From: DATDRS01 sp035291605
Lineage (GTDB): Bacteria > Chloroflexota > Anaerolineae > Anaerolineales > UBA6663
Assembly (NCBI GenBank): GCA_035291605.1
Contig: DATDRS010000155.1
Location: 1 to 18,409 of the forward strand
Reading direction: 5' to 3'
Length of the DNA: 18,409 nucleotides
The first letter of the stretch is position 1; the number at the start of each line of letters is the position of its first letter. A program made the position numbers and the translations under genes. Under the pieces are notes generated by a model. That model saw only the letters and a program-made list of their open reading frames with translations. It was not told the origin of the DNA and made no database searches. Of the stretch, positions 1-6,376 are shown piece by piece.

Positions 1-857
1 ATCTCCGACTCGTCAAGGCGCAACTCACCGCCCGTGACGCGGCATTCGAAGAGAGAGGCGCAACCCTGGATTTTATCGCCGTTGGGGTAAGTATATTGAT
101 GCTCCCGGCCCGAATACACCCCCACGAGGCGGGTCGGCTCAATGTGGAGGCCGGTCTCCTCGTACGCCTCCCGCGCCGCGGTTTCGGCGATAGACTCGCC
201 CAGGTCCATGAACCCGCCCGGCGGAACCCATTCGCCGGTGTCGGCGCGACGCGCGAGCAGGAGGCGCCCCCCTGCGTCGCGGATGCAGGCCGCAGCCGCC
301 GGGGCAATCAGCCATTCCTTCCCAATGAGGGAGCGCATCAGGACTATGTGGTTGATGAGATCAGGCGCTGGATTGCTCCGAGGCATCTCGAAAGTTGCGG
401 CTTCGCGCCCGGCGACGGCGTCGCAAGCCATGTCTGTGTACCACGGCGGGCTGGGAGGAACTGCATCGGAGTCAAAGTATCCTATCGCGCTGATTTCCTC
501 GCCGTCGGCGCGAGCCTGGCCGCCCGTGATTCGGCATTCAAAGGCGGCCGTCCACTGCTGCACCTCGTCGCCGTTCGGGTAGTGCACGTCATATTGCGGC
601 CCGGAGTAGACACCCACCAGCCGGATTGGCTCCACGCTCAACCCTGTTTCCTCGCGAGCCTCGCGGACAGCACACTCGGCTAACGTCTCGCCGATCTCCA
701 GCACTCCGCCGGGCAAACCCCACCACGCTTCACGGAAATCGGCCCGCCGCTGGAACAGGATACGTCCCCGCTCGTCCCGGACGACGGCGGTGGCGTAGAC
801 GAGAATCGTCTTACGCTGGCCGATATGGGAGCGCAACCACTCGATGTAAGAGGGCAT
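1..857 (-). CDS. Tandem double-NUDIX hydrolase (C-terminus cut by window edge)
   Basis: Reading the minus strand from the ATG at 855-857 gives 285 residues open to the window edge. Two complete NUDIX boxes of the form G-x5-E-x7-RE-x2-EE-x-G-L are visible, at about residues 51-73 (starting GVLEIGETL) and 215-237 (starting GFMDLGESI). All catalytic Glu and Arg residues are kept in both. After each box comes a similar stretch containing LVGVYSG, YPNGD and FECR-TGG, so the protein is an internal duplication of one NUDIX module of about 160 residues. NUDIX enzymes hydrolyse nucleoside diphosphates linked to another group, such as damaged NTPs, ADP-ribose or nucleotide sugars; the substrate here cannot be read. 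The linker at about 133-180 is less conserved. No clear SD precedes the ATG. The family call is firm; the substrate is unknown. Confidence 0.9.
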   Translation of the reverse strand, partial: MPSYIEWLRSHIGQRKTILVYATAVVRDERGRILFQRRADFREAWWGLPGGVLEIGETLAECAVREAREETGLSVEPIRLVGVYSGPQYDVHYPNGDEVQQWTAAFECRITGGQARADGEEISAIGYFDSDAVPPSPPWYTDMACDAVAGREAATFEMPRSNPAPDLINHIVLMRSLIGKEWLIAPAAAACIRDAGGRLLLARRADTGEWVPPGGFMDLGESIAETAAREAYEETGLHIEPTRLVGVYSGREHQYTYPNGDKIQGCASLFECRVTGGELRLDESE

Positions 858-865
858 TTGAAATG

Positions 866-894
866 GCAAAGGGTCGAATGACGAATGACAAATG
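866..894. repeat. Degenerate word element (CGAATGA/GACAAATG theme)
   Basis: The gap between the NUDIX gene and the next minus-strand gene is filled by near-repeats of one short word: TCGAATGAC, GAATGACAAATG. It is one of several such elements in the window, each with its own theme. No promoter or terminator shape is evident. Confidence 0.45.
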
Positions 895-1314
895 TCAGAG
901 TTCTTGGATGAATTTCTCGAGGGAGGCGAAGTCCTCCAGCGGGAAGATCAAGTCATAAGCCTCTTCCGGGATGTCGTGATGAAGAGACCGGCGGGCGACG
1001 ACGACGAGGAAGTAGTCTTTGCCATACTCCTGCCGGAAGCTGCTCAACCGGCGCGCCCCACCGCCGGGATGAGGCGAGTCCACCGGCTCGATCAGGATAG
1101 TGCGGCCATCCTTTTTTGAATGCGTCAGGATGATGCTGGGGACGTAGAGCGCCCGCTGTTTCGGGCCGATGGGGACGTCGAAGTTGAGGATTTCGAAACT
1201 CCCGTGCACGTGCGGCTCGACGGCGTTGGTGAGGTAGTCACACAGCGCGGCTTCCATGTGACTGCGGACGACGTGACCGTTGGATAAGGCCCAGCCGGGT
1301 TGATGGTAAGGCAT
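895..1314 (-). CDS. Small protein of unknown function, possibly a degenerate PD-(D/E)XK fold
   Basis: 139 residues starting ATG at 1312-1314; no clear SD. The order of elements resembles PD-(D/E)XK nuclease-fold proteins: a helix with Glu (HMEAALCDYL, about residues 19-28), a strand ending YVPSIIL where P-D would be expected (about 57-63), then TILIEPVD (about 72-79) where a (D/E)-x-K strand would lie, followed by a helix with FRQEYG and the strand DYFLVVVARR. The P-D aspartate reads as Ser and the E-x-K lysine does not fit, so catalysis looks unlikely. The resemblance is by eye only. The gene lies between the NUDIX gene and the esterase, all on the minus strand, with no sign of tight coupling. 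Confidence 0.65.
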   Translation of the reverse strand: MPYHQPGWALSNGHVVRSHMEAALCDYLTNAVEPHVHGSFEILNFDVPIGPKQRALYVPSIILTHSKKDGRTILIEPVDSPHPGGGARRLSSFRQEYGKDYFLVVVARRSLHHDIPEEAYDLIFPLEDFASLEKFIQEL

Positions 1315-1328
1315 GGCGAGCGGAAAAT

Positions 1329-1358
1329 GGCAGACGGCGGATAGCGAATAGCGGATGG
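1329..1358. repeat. Degenerate word element (GCGGATAGC theme)
   Basis: Positions 1329-1346 read GGCAGACGGCGGATAGCG, followed by the variants GAATAGC and GCGGATGGC. The reverse complement of 6340-6357 is the same 18-mer with one change, showing that this element and the one before ArsA-1 belong to one family. It lies upstream of the 895-1314 gene in a gap with no other recognisable feature. Confidence 0.5.
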
Positions 1359-1449
1359 CTCAGTGTATGCCCGGATGGCGAGCGCGTCAACTTGATCTTT
1401 GTCACCGTGAAACAAGAGTGAGAGCCTCCGTTCTCTGGCGCCGATGGAG

Positions 1450-2052
1450 TCATTGGCCTGTCCAGGCCTGACGCGCCGACGGCAATGCCAGGCGCGCCCA
1501 CGCGGCGTACATCTTGCCGGACGGATGCAGGCCGTCGCTCGCAACGAGGGATAAATCTTCGGCGGCTTTTCGCGAGAGGGGAGTCACATCAATATAATGC
1601 GCGCCGCGCCGCCCGGCCTCCTCGCAGTTGATCGCATTGAAGGCGTCAATCTCGGCGGCGATGGCCGCGCGGTCGCGCCCCTGGGCGAACGGCGTCACTC
1701 CCCAATCGGGGATGGAGAGGACAAGCACGCAGGAGGATTTTTCCCCCGCAAAGTCAACGGCGCGTTCGAGCAACGCTGCGAATTGCCGGCGATACTCATC
1801 CCGCCCACGCCCGCGATATTGATTATTGACCCCAATGAGGAGCGAAACTAAGTCATAAACTCCCGACGGATTCGCCCGGTCAATGCCTGCCCACAGTTCG
1901 TCTGTCGTCCAGCCGGTGGTCGCGATGATCGTCGGGTCGTCAACCGGGAATCCTTCCGCGCGCAATAATCCGGCGAGTTGCACTGGCCACCGTTCCCAGG
2001 CGGCCACGCTTTCGCCGATAGTATACGAGTCGCCCAGGGCCAGAAAACGCAC
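1450..2052 (-). CDS. SGNH/GDSL-family hydrolase (esterase or lipase)
   Basis: 200 residues with the four blocks of the SGNH hydrolase superfamily: block I GDSYTIGE (Ser nucleophile, residue 9), block II Gly in ATTGWTTDEL, block III Asn in LIGVNNQY, and block V DGLHPSG with the Asp-His of the catalytic triad. These enzymes hydrolyse ester or thioester bonds; the substrate is not predictable. There is no signal peptide, so it is probably cytoplasmic. The start is GTG at 2050-2052: an AGGAG lies six bases upstream and the GDS block sits immediately at the N-terminus as usual for the family. Length is typical for the compact bacterial form. Confidence 0.9.
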   Translation of the reverse strand: MRFLALGDSYTIGESVAAWERWPVQLAGLLRAEGFPVDDPTIIATTGWTTDELWAGIDRANPSGVYDLVSLLIGVNNQYRGRGRDEYRRQFAALLERAVDFAGEKSSCVLVLSIPDWGVTPFAQGRDRAAIAAEIDAFNAINCEEAGRRGAHYIDVTPLSRKAAEDLSLVASDGLHPSGKMYAAWARLALPSARQAWTGQ

Positions 2053-2204
2053 GTTGTTCTCCTGTTATTGACCTGAATGACAAGCAACTTTTTCAGAAAT
2101 GGGGGGTTGAATGCTATGGAAACAAGCGCCAGAGGGTGAAGCGTGAGGCATGCCTATCGCTGCGTGCTTATGAAGACGGCTTATTTGGCCGCCTTTACTC
2201 AGAC

Positions 2205-2233
2205 TTGACAATATTGACAGTAAATACTATACC
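2205..2233 (+). promoter_or_regulatory. Sigma70-type promoter
   Basis: TTGACA at 2205-2210, a 17-base spacer, then TATACC at 2228-2233. A second TTGACA overlaps at 2214-2219 but has no good -10. Transcription would start near 2240 and run into the thioredoxin-like gene and cstA. Confidence 0.6.
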
Positions 2234-2242
2234 ATACAGGTA

Positions 2243-2256
2243 AGTACCGTAGTACT
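2243..2256. promoter_or_regulatory. Possible operator dyad AGTAC-N4-GTACT
   Basis: A perfect 5-bp inverted repeat with a 4-base centre (CGTA) lies just past the predicted -10 box, where a repressor would block initiation or early elongation. No regulator gene lies next to it in this window. The arms are short, so chance is possible. Confidence 0.35.
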
Positions 2257-2411
2257 ATTGGAGCAGTAGAATTCCGCCACAATAGGTCAGAAGGGCTTAT
2301 GGCTGAAGCCATTCTAGAATGCATTACTCCAGCAAGCGTGACACACCAGCAAAGCCAGACTGGCTGGTGGGGGCGCGCTTCTTTGTTTTGCCAGGCTTAA
2401 GGAGTTGCGCC

Positions 2412-2804
2412 ATGACTGAGGTCAGGAAACCGGTGTTGATAGAAATCGTGGCGTATGCGCCTACGGCTTATTACCACTGCACGCATTGCGAGGTGATTTG
2501 GAAGGAAAGCGGTTTCAGCGAGGGCCTCCACGAAGAGCAAGTGCGGAGCGCCTTGCCGCCTGATCTGCTGCAGGATTATCAGGCCGTTTCGGATTGGGTG
2601 CGCCGCCTGCTCAAGCGCCACTGTGACGAAATCATTATCAAGGTGATTGACGCCGCCTCAATCGAAGGCGTGTGGAAGACGATGCGGCATGGATTGAGAT
2701 ACTACCCGGCCATTATCGTGGCAGGCCAGGGCCGGTTTATGGGCGTAGACTTCAGCGCAGCTGAAGCGGAGATTGCCCGGCAGTTGGGGGCCGTGCCCGC
2801 TTGA
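2412..2804 (+). CDS. Thioredoxin-fold CxxC protein
   Basis: 130 residues. The start is the ATG at 2412 because AAGGAG lies seven bases upstream; an upstream in-frame ATG at 2319 has no SD and adds a sequence unlike the family. The protein has an N-terminal strand, then a Cys-Thr-His-Cys pair in AYYHCTHCEV, two helices, a strand EIIIKVIDA, and a late RYYPAIIVAGQGRFMG where the Tyr-Pro matches the cis-Pro loop and final hairpin of thioredoxin-like proteins. A third Cys lies in KRHCDE. There is no signal peptide, so it would act in the cytoplasm as a disulfide or metal-handling redox protein. It precedes cstA on the same strand and shares its promoter region. The partner is unknown. Confidence 0.75.
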   Translation: MTEVRKPVLIEIVAYAPTAYYHCTHCEVIWKESGFSEGLHEEQVRSALPPDLLQDYQAVSDWVRRLLKRHCDEIIIKVIDAASIEGVWKTMRHGLRYYPAIIVAGQGRFMGVDFSAAEAEIARQLGAVPA

Positions 2805-2844
2805 GGTTTCAAGACATTGCGCGGCCTGAGGCGAAAGGAGGTCA

Positions 2845-2925
2845 ATGGCAGAAAACGGTCTAGCTGCGTCCCCAATTGACAGGCACTGCTTAGTCATCCT
2901 ACTAAGGAGGCGAGAGAGCGTATGA
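2845..2925 (+). CDS. Possible leader peptide translationally coupled to cstA
   Basis: A 26-codon ORF (MAENGLAASP...RRRESV) starts at ATG 2845, right behind the near-perfect SD AAAGGAGGT at 2834-2842. Its TGA at 2923-2925 overlaps the cstA ATG at 2922-2924 as ATGA, the classic layout for translational coupling. The cstA SD (AAGGAGG, 2904-2910) lies inside the ORF and can pair with TCCT four bases upstream. Only two bases separate the SD from the ATG, shorter than ideal, so translation is not certain. No homologous peptide is known to me. Confidence 0.45.
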   Translation: MAENGLAASPIDRHCLVILLRRRESV

Positions 2926-4835
2926 ACACTTTATGGGTAGTTATTGTGGGGGCAGTGGTGATTTACCTGGCATACAACTTCTACGCCAAGCGCATTGACC
3001 AGACGGTGATCCAGGCCAATGCCAGCAAGGCGACCCCGGCGAAGCTGTACATGGACGGCGTGGACTTCATGCCCGCCAGCCGGAACGTGCTCTACGGCTA
3101 CCACTTCAAGTCCATCGCCGCCGCCGGGCCGATCGTCGGCGTGATCACGGCTGCGAACCTGTGGGGCTGGCTGCCAGCCATCCTGTGGCTGGTCATCGGC
3201 GTGTCATTCATCGGCTGGGCGAGCGATTACTCCGCCATCATGCTCTCGGTGCGGAACGAGGGCAACAGCATGAGCGCCATCGCGCACAAACTGATCGCGC
3301 CGCGCACGCGCACGATCCTGTTTGTGTTCATCTTCTTCTACTTGCTGCTGGTGGCCGGGGCCTTCGTCGGCATCCTCGCGGCGATTCTGGCCGCCCGCCC
3401 AGATGTGCCCTTCGGCATCCTCATACTGGCCATCATGGGCCTGGTGGCGAGCCAGATGCTTTACAAGATGAAGATGAATCTGCCGGTGGTCACGTTGATC
3501 GTGGTCGGCGTCACGCTGATTGCGATGGTCCTTGGCCCGGTCGGCCGGGCGACAGTCGAAGGCAAGACGGTCGAGGGACCGGTGGGACAGGCCGTCGTCG
3601 CCATCAACACCGCCATGAATGGCATCACCGGCGGCAAAGAGCTCTACACGGTTACGGATCCGACCGCCGCCGACCCGCGCATCCCGGCCCCGGGCGCGGA
3701 TGGCAAGCGGCCGGCGACGGCCGTCTACGACCCGGAAACTGGCCTAATCAAGACGATGCCTGCGTATCTCTTGTGGGCGCTGTTCCTGTTTGCCTTCTCC
3801 TACCTCGGAGCGAACCTGCCCATCTGGCGCTTTGCGCAGCCGGTAAACTACATCGGCTTCTGGATCACGCTCGTCACCATCGTGTTGAGCGCGGTGGGCG
3901 CCATCCTCGCGCCGCTGACCGGCATCACGGATGCGAGTGGCGCGGCCATTGGCACATTTGCGCTGCAGGCGACCAAGGATTTGGGCTTCACCCTCGACCC
4001 GGCGAAAGCCTGGCAGCCGCTCTGGCCGATGCTGTTCGTCACCATCGCCTGCGGCGCGATCTCCGGTTGGCACGCGCTCTTCGGCTCGGTGGGCACGGCC
4101 AGGCAGTTGGAGTATGAGACAGACGCGCTCCCGGTGGGCGGCGGTGCGATGTTCTCTGAGAACACGCTGGCCCTGCTCTCGCTGGTGGCGGTGTCCATCG
4201 CGGGCGCGGGCGGCGGCGGCGGGCGGTTTGCCGCAGGTGTGGGCAAGTTGCTGTATGCCGCGACCTTTGGCGCCCTGCCGGAGGTTCTCGGAACTGCGCT
4301 CGGCTTCGGCGCGTTTGTGGTGATTGTGCTGACCGTCGTGCAGTTGGTCTTCCGCGTGATGCGCGTGACCCTCACCGAGTGGGTGGGCGAGGCGGTGCCG
4401 GCGGTAAAGAACATGCACGTCTCGACCATCATCTCGATGGTGCTGACGCTGGCGCTGGTGCTCACCGGCACGTGGGTATACTTGTGGCAGTTGTTTGGCG
4501 CGTCGAATCAACTGATGGCCGCGCTCAGCCTGCTGCTGGTCACCGTGTGGCTCAAGAGCGAAAAGCGCAACCCGGCCTATGCGCTCTGGCCGATGCTGTT
4601 CATGTACATCACCACCCTCGCGGCGACGCTGGTGACGGCGCGCAACCTCTACGTCACCATCGCAACCAGGCCCGAGTTGGGCGCGTTGCCGGTGGCCGGC
4701 GCGTGGGCGATGATCATCGTGGCGATCCTGCTGATCGTGGCCGCGCTCATGATCGGCTACGACGGTTGGCAGGCTTATCAGCGCTATACGCGCGGCGAGA
4801 CTCCAGCGGTCAAGCCGGCGGCGGCGGGGGACTGA
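2922..4835 (+). CDS. cstA: Carbon starvation protein CstA-family permease
   Basis: 637 residues, a polytopic inner-membrane protein with many hydrophobic segments. The family hallmark is the N-terminal DGVDFMPASR...YGYHFKSIAAAGPIVG block (about residues 46-74), followed by WGWLPAILWLVIG and GWASDY. The middle holds a soluble loop of about 80 residues (about 208-285) rich in Gly, Pro and Ala. CstA proteins in enteric bacteria import pyruvate and have been linked to peptide use under carbon starvation; the exact substrate here is inferred from the family. The SD AAGGAGG lies 11 bases before the ATG, a long spacing that fits reinitiation from the overlapping leader ORF. It probably forms a unit with the upstream thioredoxin-like gene. 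Confidence 0.93.
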   Translation: MNTLWVVIVGAVVIYLAYNFYAKRIDQTVIQANASKATPAKLYMDGVDFMPASRNVLYGYHFKSIAAAGPIVGVITAANLWGWLPAILWLVIGVSFIGWASDYSAIMLSVRNEGNSMSAIAHKLIAPRTRTILFVFIFFYLLLVAGAFVGILAAILAARPDVPFGILILAIMGLVASQMLYKMKMNLPVVTLIVVGVTLIAMVLGPVGRATVEGKTVEGPVGQAVVAINTAMNGITGGKELYTVTDPTAADPRIPAPGADGKRPATAVYDPETGLIKTMPAYLLWALFLFAFSYLGANLPIWRFAQPVNYIGFWITLVTIVLSAVGAILAPLTGITDASGAAIGTFALQATKDLGFTLDPAKAWQPLWPMLFVTIACGAISGWHALFGSVGTARQLEYETDALPVGGGAMFSENTLALLSLVAVSIAGAGGGGGRFAAGVGKLLYAATFGALPEVLGTALGFGAFVVIVLTVVQLVFRVMRVTLTEWVGEAVPAVKNMHVSTIISMVLTLALVLTGTWVYLWQLFGASNQLMAALSLLLVTVWLKSEKRNPAYALWPMLFMYITTLAATLVTARNLYVTIATRPELGALPVAGAWAMIIVAILLIVAALMIGYDGWQAYQRYTRGETPAVKPAAAGD

Positions 4836-4890
4836 AACGTGACACGTGGTGCGTGATGCGTAAATTCACGTGTCACGCATCACGTTTTAC
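4836..4890. repeat. Degenerate word element with inverted repeat (CGTGATGCGT theme)
   Basis: CGTGATGCGT at 4852-4861 is exactly inverted as ACGCATCACG at 4875-4884, and the flanks are variants such as ACGTGACACGTG. It lies between the convergent ends of cstA and the next minus-strand gene, whose last codons and stop run into it. The 13-mer TCACGTGTCACGC (4866-4878) recurs exactly at 10094-10106. A hairpin could form in either transcript, but there is no T-run typical of an intrinsic terminator. Confidence 0.6.
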
Positions 4891-5536
4891 GGCTCACCAT
4901 CTGCTCCCCCAGCGCGCGCAGCGCGTTGAAGAATTGCATGGCGTCAGCCTGCCGGGGATCGGGGAGCGGGACGTGGAGTTCTATCTGGGGGAATTCCCGG
5001 CGGGCGGAAAGCCGCCAGACGCTCGGATGTAAGCTTTGGGCGGCGGCGAGCGCGGCGGGGGCGCTTTGGCGAGAGAGCGGGCGGGTCGGCGCAGGCGCGC
5101 GGAAACGGAACCCCGCAAGGTCTTCGGTTTCCCACTGCCGGCTCGGGCTCCGCCCGATGGTTTCGCGTTCGCTCCAACTGCCCGGCGCCAGCAGGTCAAA
5201 CTCGTAGTGAGGCGCGGTCGCGAGTTGTCCGCGTACGATGAGCATGTCGCGCCGTCCGCGTGAGCGCGCGAGCAGCCAGAACCACGGCACGTCGCGCGGT
5301 TCCAGGACGAGCACCAAATCCACGCGGCGAAAGGGCGGTCGGGCTTTGGCGATGGCCAGCTCCACGGCCGACGAGCCAAGCCAGCGCAGGGTCGTTTTTT
5401 CGCCCAGACGCGGCAGGCCGGCCTGCATCCAGCGCAGCACCGCATTGCCGCGCCGGATATTCCAGATCACGCCGAAAGCGAACCAGCCCATGACGATGGC
5501 GACGAGGATGAAGAGGACAGTCTGAGGTTGATCCAT
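4880..5536 (-). CDS. Membrane-anchored protein of unknown function
   Basis: 218 residues. One hydrophobic segment at about residues 7-27 (VLFILVAIVMGWFAFGVIWN) is followed by positive charges, so the bulk of the protein should be on the cytoplasmic side. Next comes a mixed alpha/beta region with RVDLVLVLEPRD and RDMLIVRGQL strands, a Pro/Arg/Ala-rich linker (about 140-170) and a final IELHVPLPDP strand. I recognise no known family. The start ATG at 5534-5536 lacks a clear SD. The C-terminus is encoded by the edge of the adjacent word element. The gene stands between cstA (convergent) and the ArsA block (divergent). Confidence 0.75.
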   Translation of the reverse strand: MDQPQTVLFILVAIVMGWFAFGVIWNIRRGNAVLRWMQAGLPRLGEKTTLRWLGSSAVELAIAKARPPFRRVDLVLVLEPRDVPWFWLLARSRGRRDMLIVRGQLATAPHYEFDLLAPGSWSERETIGRSPSRQWETEDLAGFRFRAPAPTRPLSRQSAPAALAAAQSLHPSVWRLSARREFPQIELHVPLPDPRQADAMQFFNALRALGEQMVSRKT

Positions 5537-5543
5537 AAGGGAT

Positions 5544-5608
5544 TGGCGAATGGTGATGGGTGATTGAAAGGCTCAACCAGCCATCAGAAATCCAAAATCA
5601 GTATTACA
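5544..5608. repeat. Degenerate word element (ATGGTGATGGGTGATTGA theme)
   Basis: The gap between two divergent genes contains GCGAATGGTGATGGGTGATTGA and, further on, CCATCAGAAATCCAAAATCAG. The two halves are weak inverse echoes of each other. Promoters for the flanking genes must lie here, but I see no convincing -35/-10 pair. Confidence 0.35.
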
Positions 5609-5636
5609 TTTTAGAGCCAAGTCACAGAGAGCGCCA

Positions 5637-5933
5637 ATGTCTGATTCTAAAGCACCGCCTTTCCTCAAAAACTGGTTGGCCGCCGTGCGCGAGTTTCTGT
5701 TCGGCATGATCGGCTATGAACTGTCGCACCATGCCCTGGAGATGCGCGCCAGCCTGGAGAGCCTCTTCATGCTGGCGACCGTGGGGGACATGATCGGCGT
5801 GCCGATCCTGCCGCCGTACTACAGCCTGCGCCTCCTGCCCTACGTCGTGCCTCAGATCGCCACGTGGAAGCGGCGTGTGTTGCGGGAGAAAGAGTTCACG
5901 GATGAGCACGAGTATCACTTGCATGGTTTGTAA
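5637..5933 (+). CDS. Small ArsA-associated protein 1 (paralog family)
   Basis: 98 residues, no cysteines. It shares with two other genes in this window a core containing a helix (SLESLFML), GD-x-[IL]-GVPILPPYYSLRLLPYVVPQ and a basic W-K-RR-x-LRE patch. The core is hydrophobic and Pro-rich without a clean transmembrane helix, suggesting a membrane-peripheral or protein-binding segment. This copy has the longest C-terminus (EFTDEHEYHLHGL), unlike the shared D-AMF end of the other two. A weak SD (AGAGAG) lies five bases before the ATG. It is the first gene of the ArsA block. The family is unknown to me; the role is inferred only from repeated association with ArsA-like ATPases. Confidence 0.75.
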   Translation: MSDSKAPPFLKNWLAAVREFLFGMIGYELSHHALEMRASLESLFMLATVGDMIGVPILPPYYSLRLLPYVVPQIATWKRRVLREKEFTDEHEYHLHGL

Positions 5934-6033
5934 AGTGACATTCGACACTTGAGGCTTATGGCCAGCCGAGTACGATGGTCTGTGCCGCGAATGTGTGGAG
6001 CGATGTGACTGCAGGACGAAGTGCGAGGTTACC
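5902..6033 (+). pseudogene. Interrupted zinc-ribbon ORF (in-frame TGA)
   Basis: Read from ATG 5902, the frame gives STSITCMVCKVTFDT, then TGA at 5950-5952, then GLWPAEYDGLCRECVERCDC and RTKCEVT, continuing in frame into small protein 2 at 6034. Without the TGA this is a textbook zinc ribbon with C-x2-C, a spacer of about 20 residues and C-x2-C, plus three extra Cys. It overlaps the last 32 bases of small protein 1 in another frame. The likeliest reading is a decayed zinc-ribbon gene or domain once linked to small protein 2. A sequencing error or read-through is possible. No convincing selenocysteine insertion hairpin follows the TGA. Confidence 0.5.
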
Positions 6034-6306
6034 ATGTCTGACGAATTCCAGCCTAAGAAGAGTTTATTCCAAAACCTGAAAGAAATCATCTATGGGATGG
6101 CGGCGCATGATATGAGCCGCTACGCCATCCGCACGCGCGCCAGCATGGAGCATTTATTCATCCTCATCACCATGGGCGACCTGCTGGGCGTCCCGATCCT
6201 GCCGCCGTACTACAGCCTGCGCCTCCTGCCCTACGTCGTGCCGCAGATCGCCACGTGGAAGCGGCGCATGCTGCGGGAGAAGGACTTGTCAGACGCGATG
6301 TTTTAG
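6034..6306 (+). CDS. Small ArsA-associated protein 2 (paralog family)
   Basis: 90 residues (MSDEFQPKKS start), chosen because GAGGT lies four bases before the ATG and the sequence then aligns with the other two copies: IIYGMAAHDMSRYA, ASMEHLFILITMGDLLG, VPILPPYYSLRLLPYVVP, a basic patch and the end LSDAMF. A 74-base stretch coding for the core is identical to small protein 1 at 73 positions although the flanks have diverged strongly. No Cys in this part. It lies 70 bases upstream of ArsA-1 and is probably co-transcribed with it. Function unknown; a partner, adaptor or client of the ATPase is inferred from position. Confidence 0.78.
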   Translation: MSDEFQPKKSLFQNLKEIIYGMAAHDMSRYAIRTRASMEHLFILITMGDLLGVPILPPYYSLRLLPYVVPQIATWKRRMLREKDLSDAMF

Positions 6307-6366
6307 CGGATAGCAGATCGTAAGCGGCTGCTTGCCATACGCTATCTGCCGTCTGCCACTGGCTAA
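6306..6366. repeat. Degenerate word element with imperfect inverted repeat (GCGGATAGC theme)
   Basis: GCGGATAGCAGATCG at the left is echoed inversely by CGCTATCTGCCGTCTGCC at 6340-6357. The latter, reversed, matches 1329-1346 at 17 of 18 bases. It separates small protein 2 from ArsA-1 within the presumed operon. Confidence 0.55.
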
Positions 6367-6376
6367 TGGAGCCTTC

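Larger units (their letters stand above)
2088..2411. other. Non-coding stretch holding the promoter region of the thioredoxin-like/cstA unit
   Basis: About 320 bases without a gene, more AT-rich than its surroundings. It contains the promoter and dyad listed separately, a palindrome ATGGCT-GA-AGCCAT near 2299-2312, and a 7-bp inverted repeat CACCAGC/GCTGGTG at 2344-2350 and 2363-2369. The last is followed some bases later by a T-rich run (about 2379-2390). The untranslated leader is therefore about 170 bases long and structured; I recognise no known riboswitch class. Confidence 0.5.

Noticed and set aside
3744..4511. Long open frames antisense and out of frame to cstA
   Set aside because: They arise from GC-rich codon bias of the membrane protein; their translations are Arg/His-rich without family motifs, while the cstA frame has clear conserved blocks.
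5950..5952. TGA read as selenocysteine
   Set aside because: No convincing bacterial SECIS hairpin follows at the right distance, and the residue lies between the two Cys pairs, not in a redox motif.
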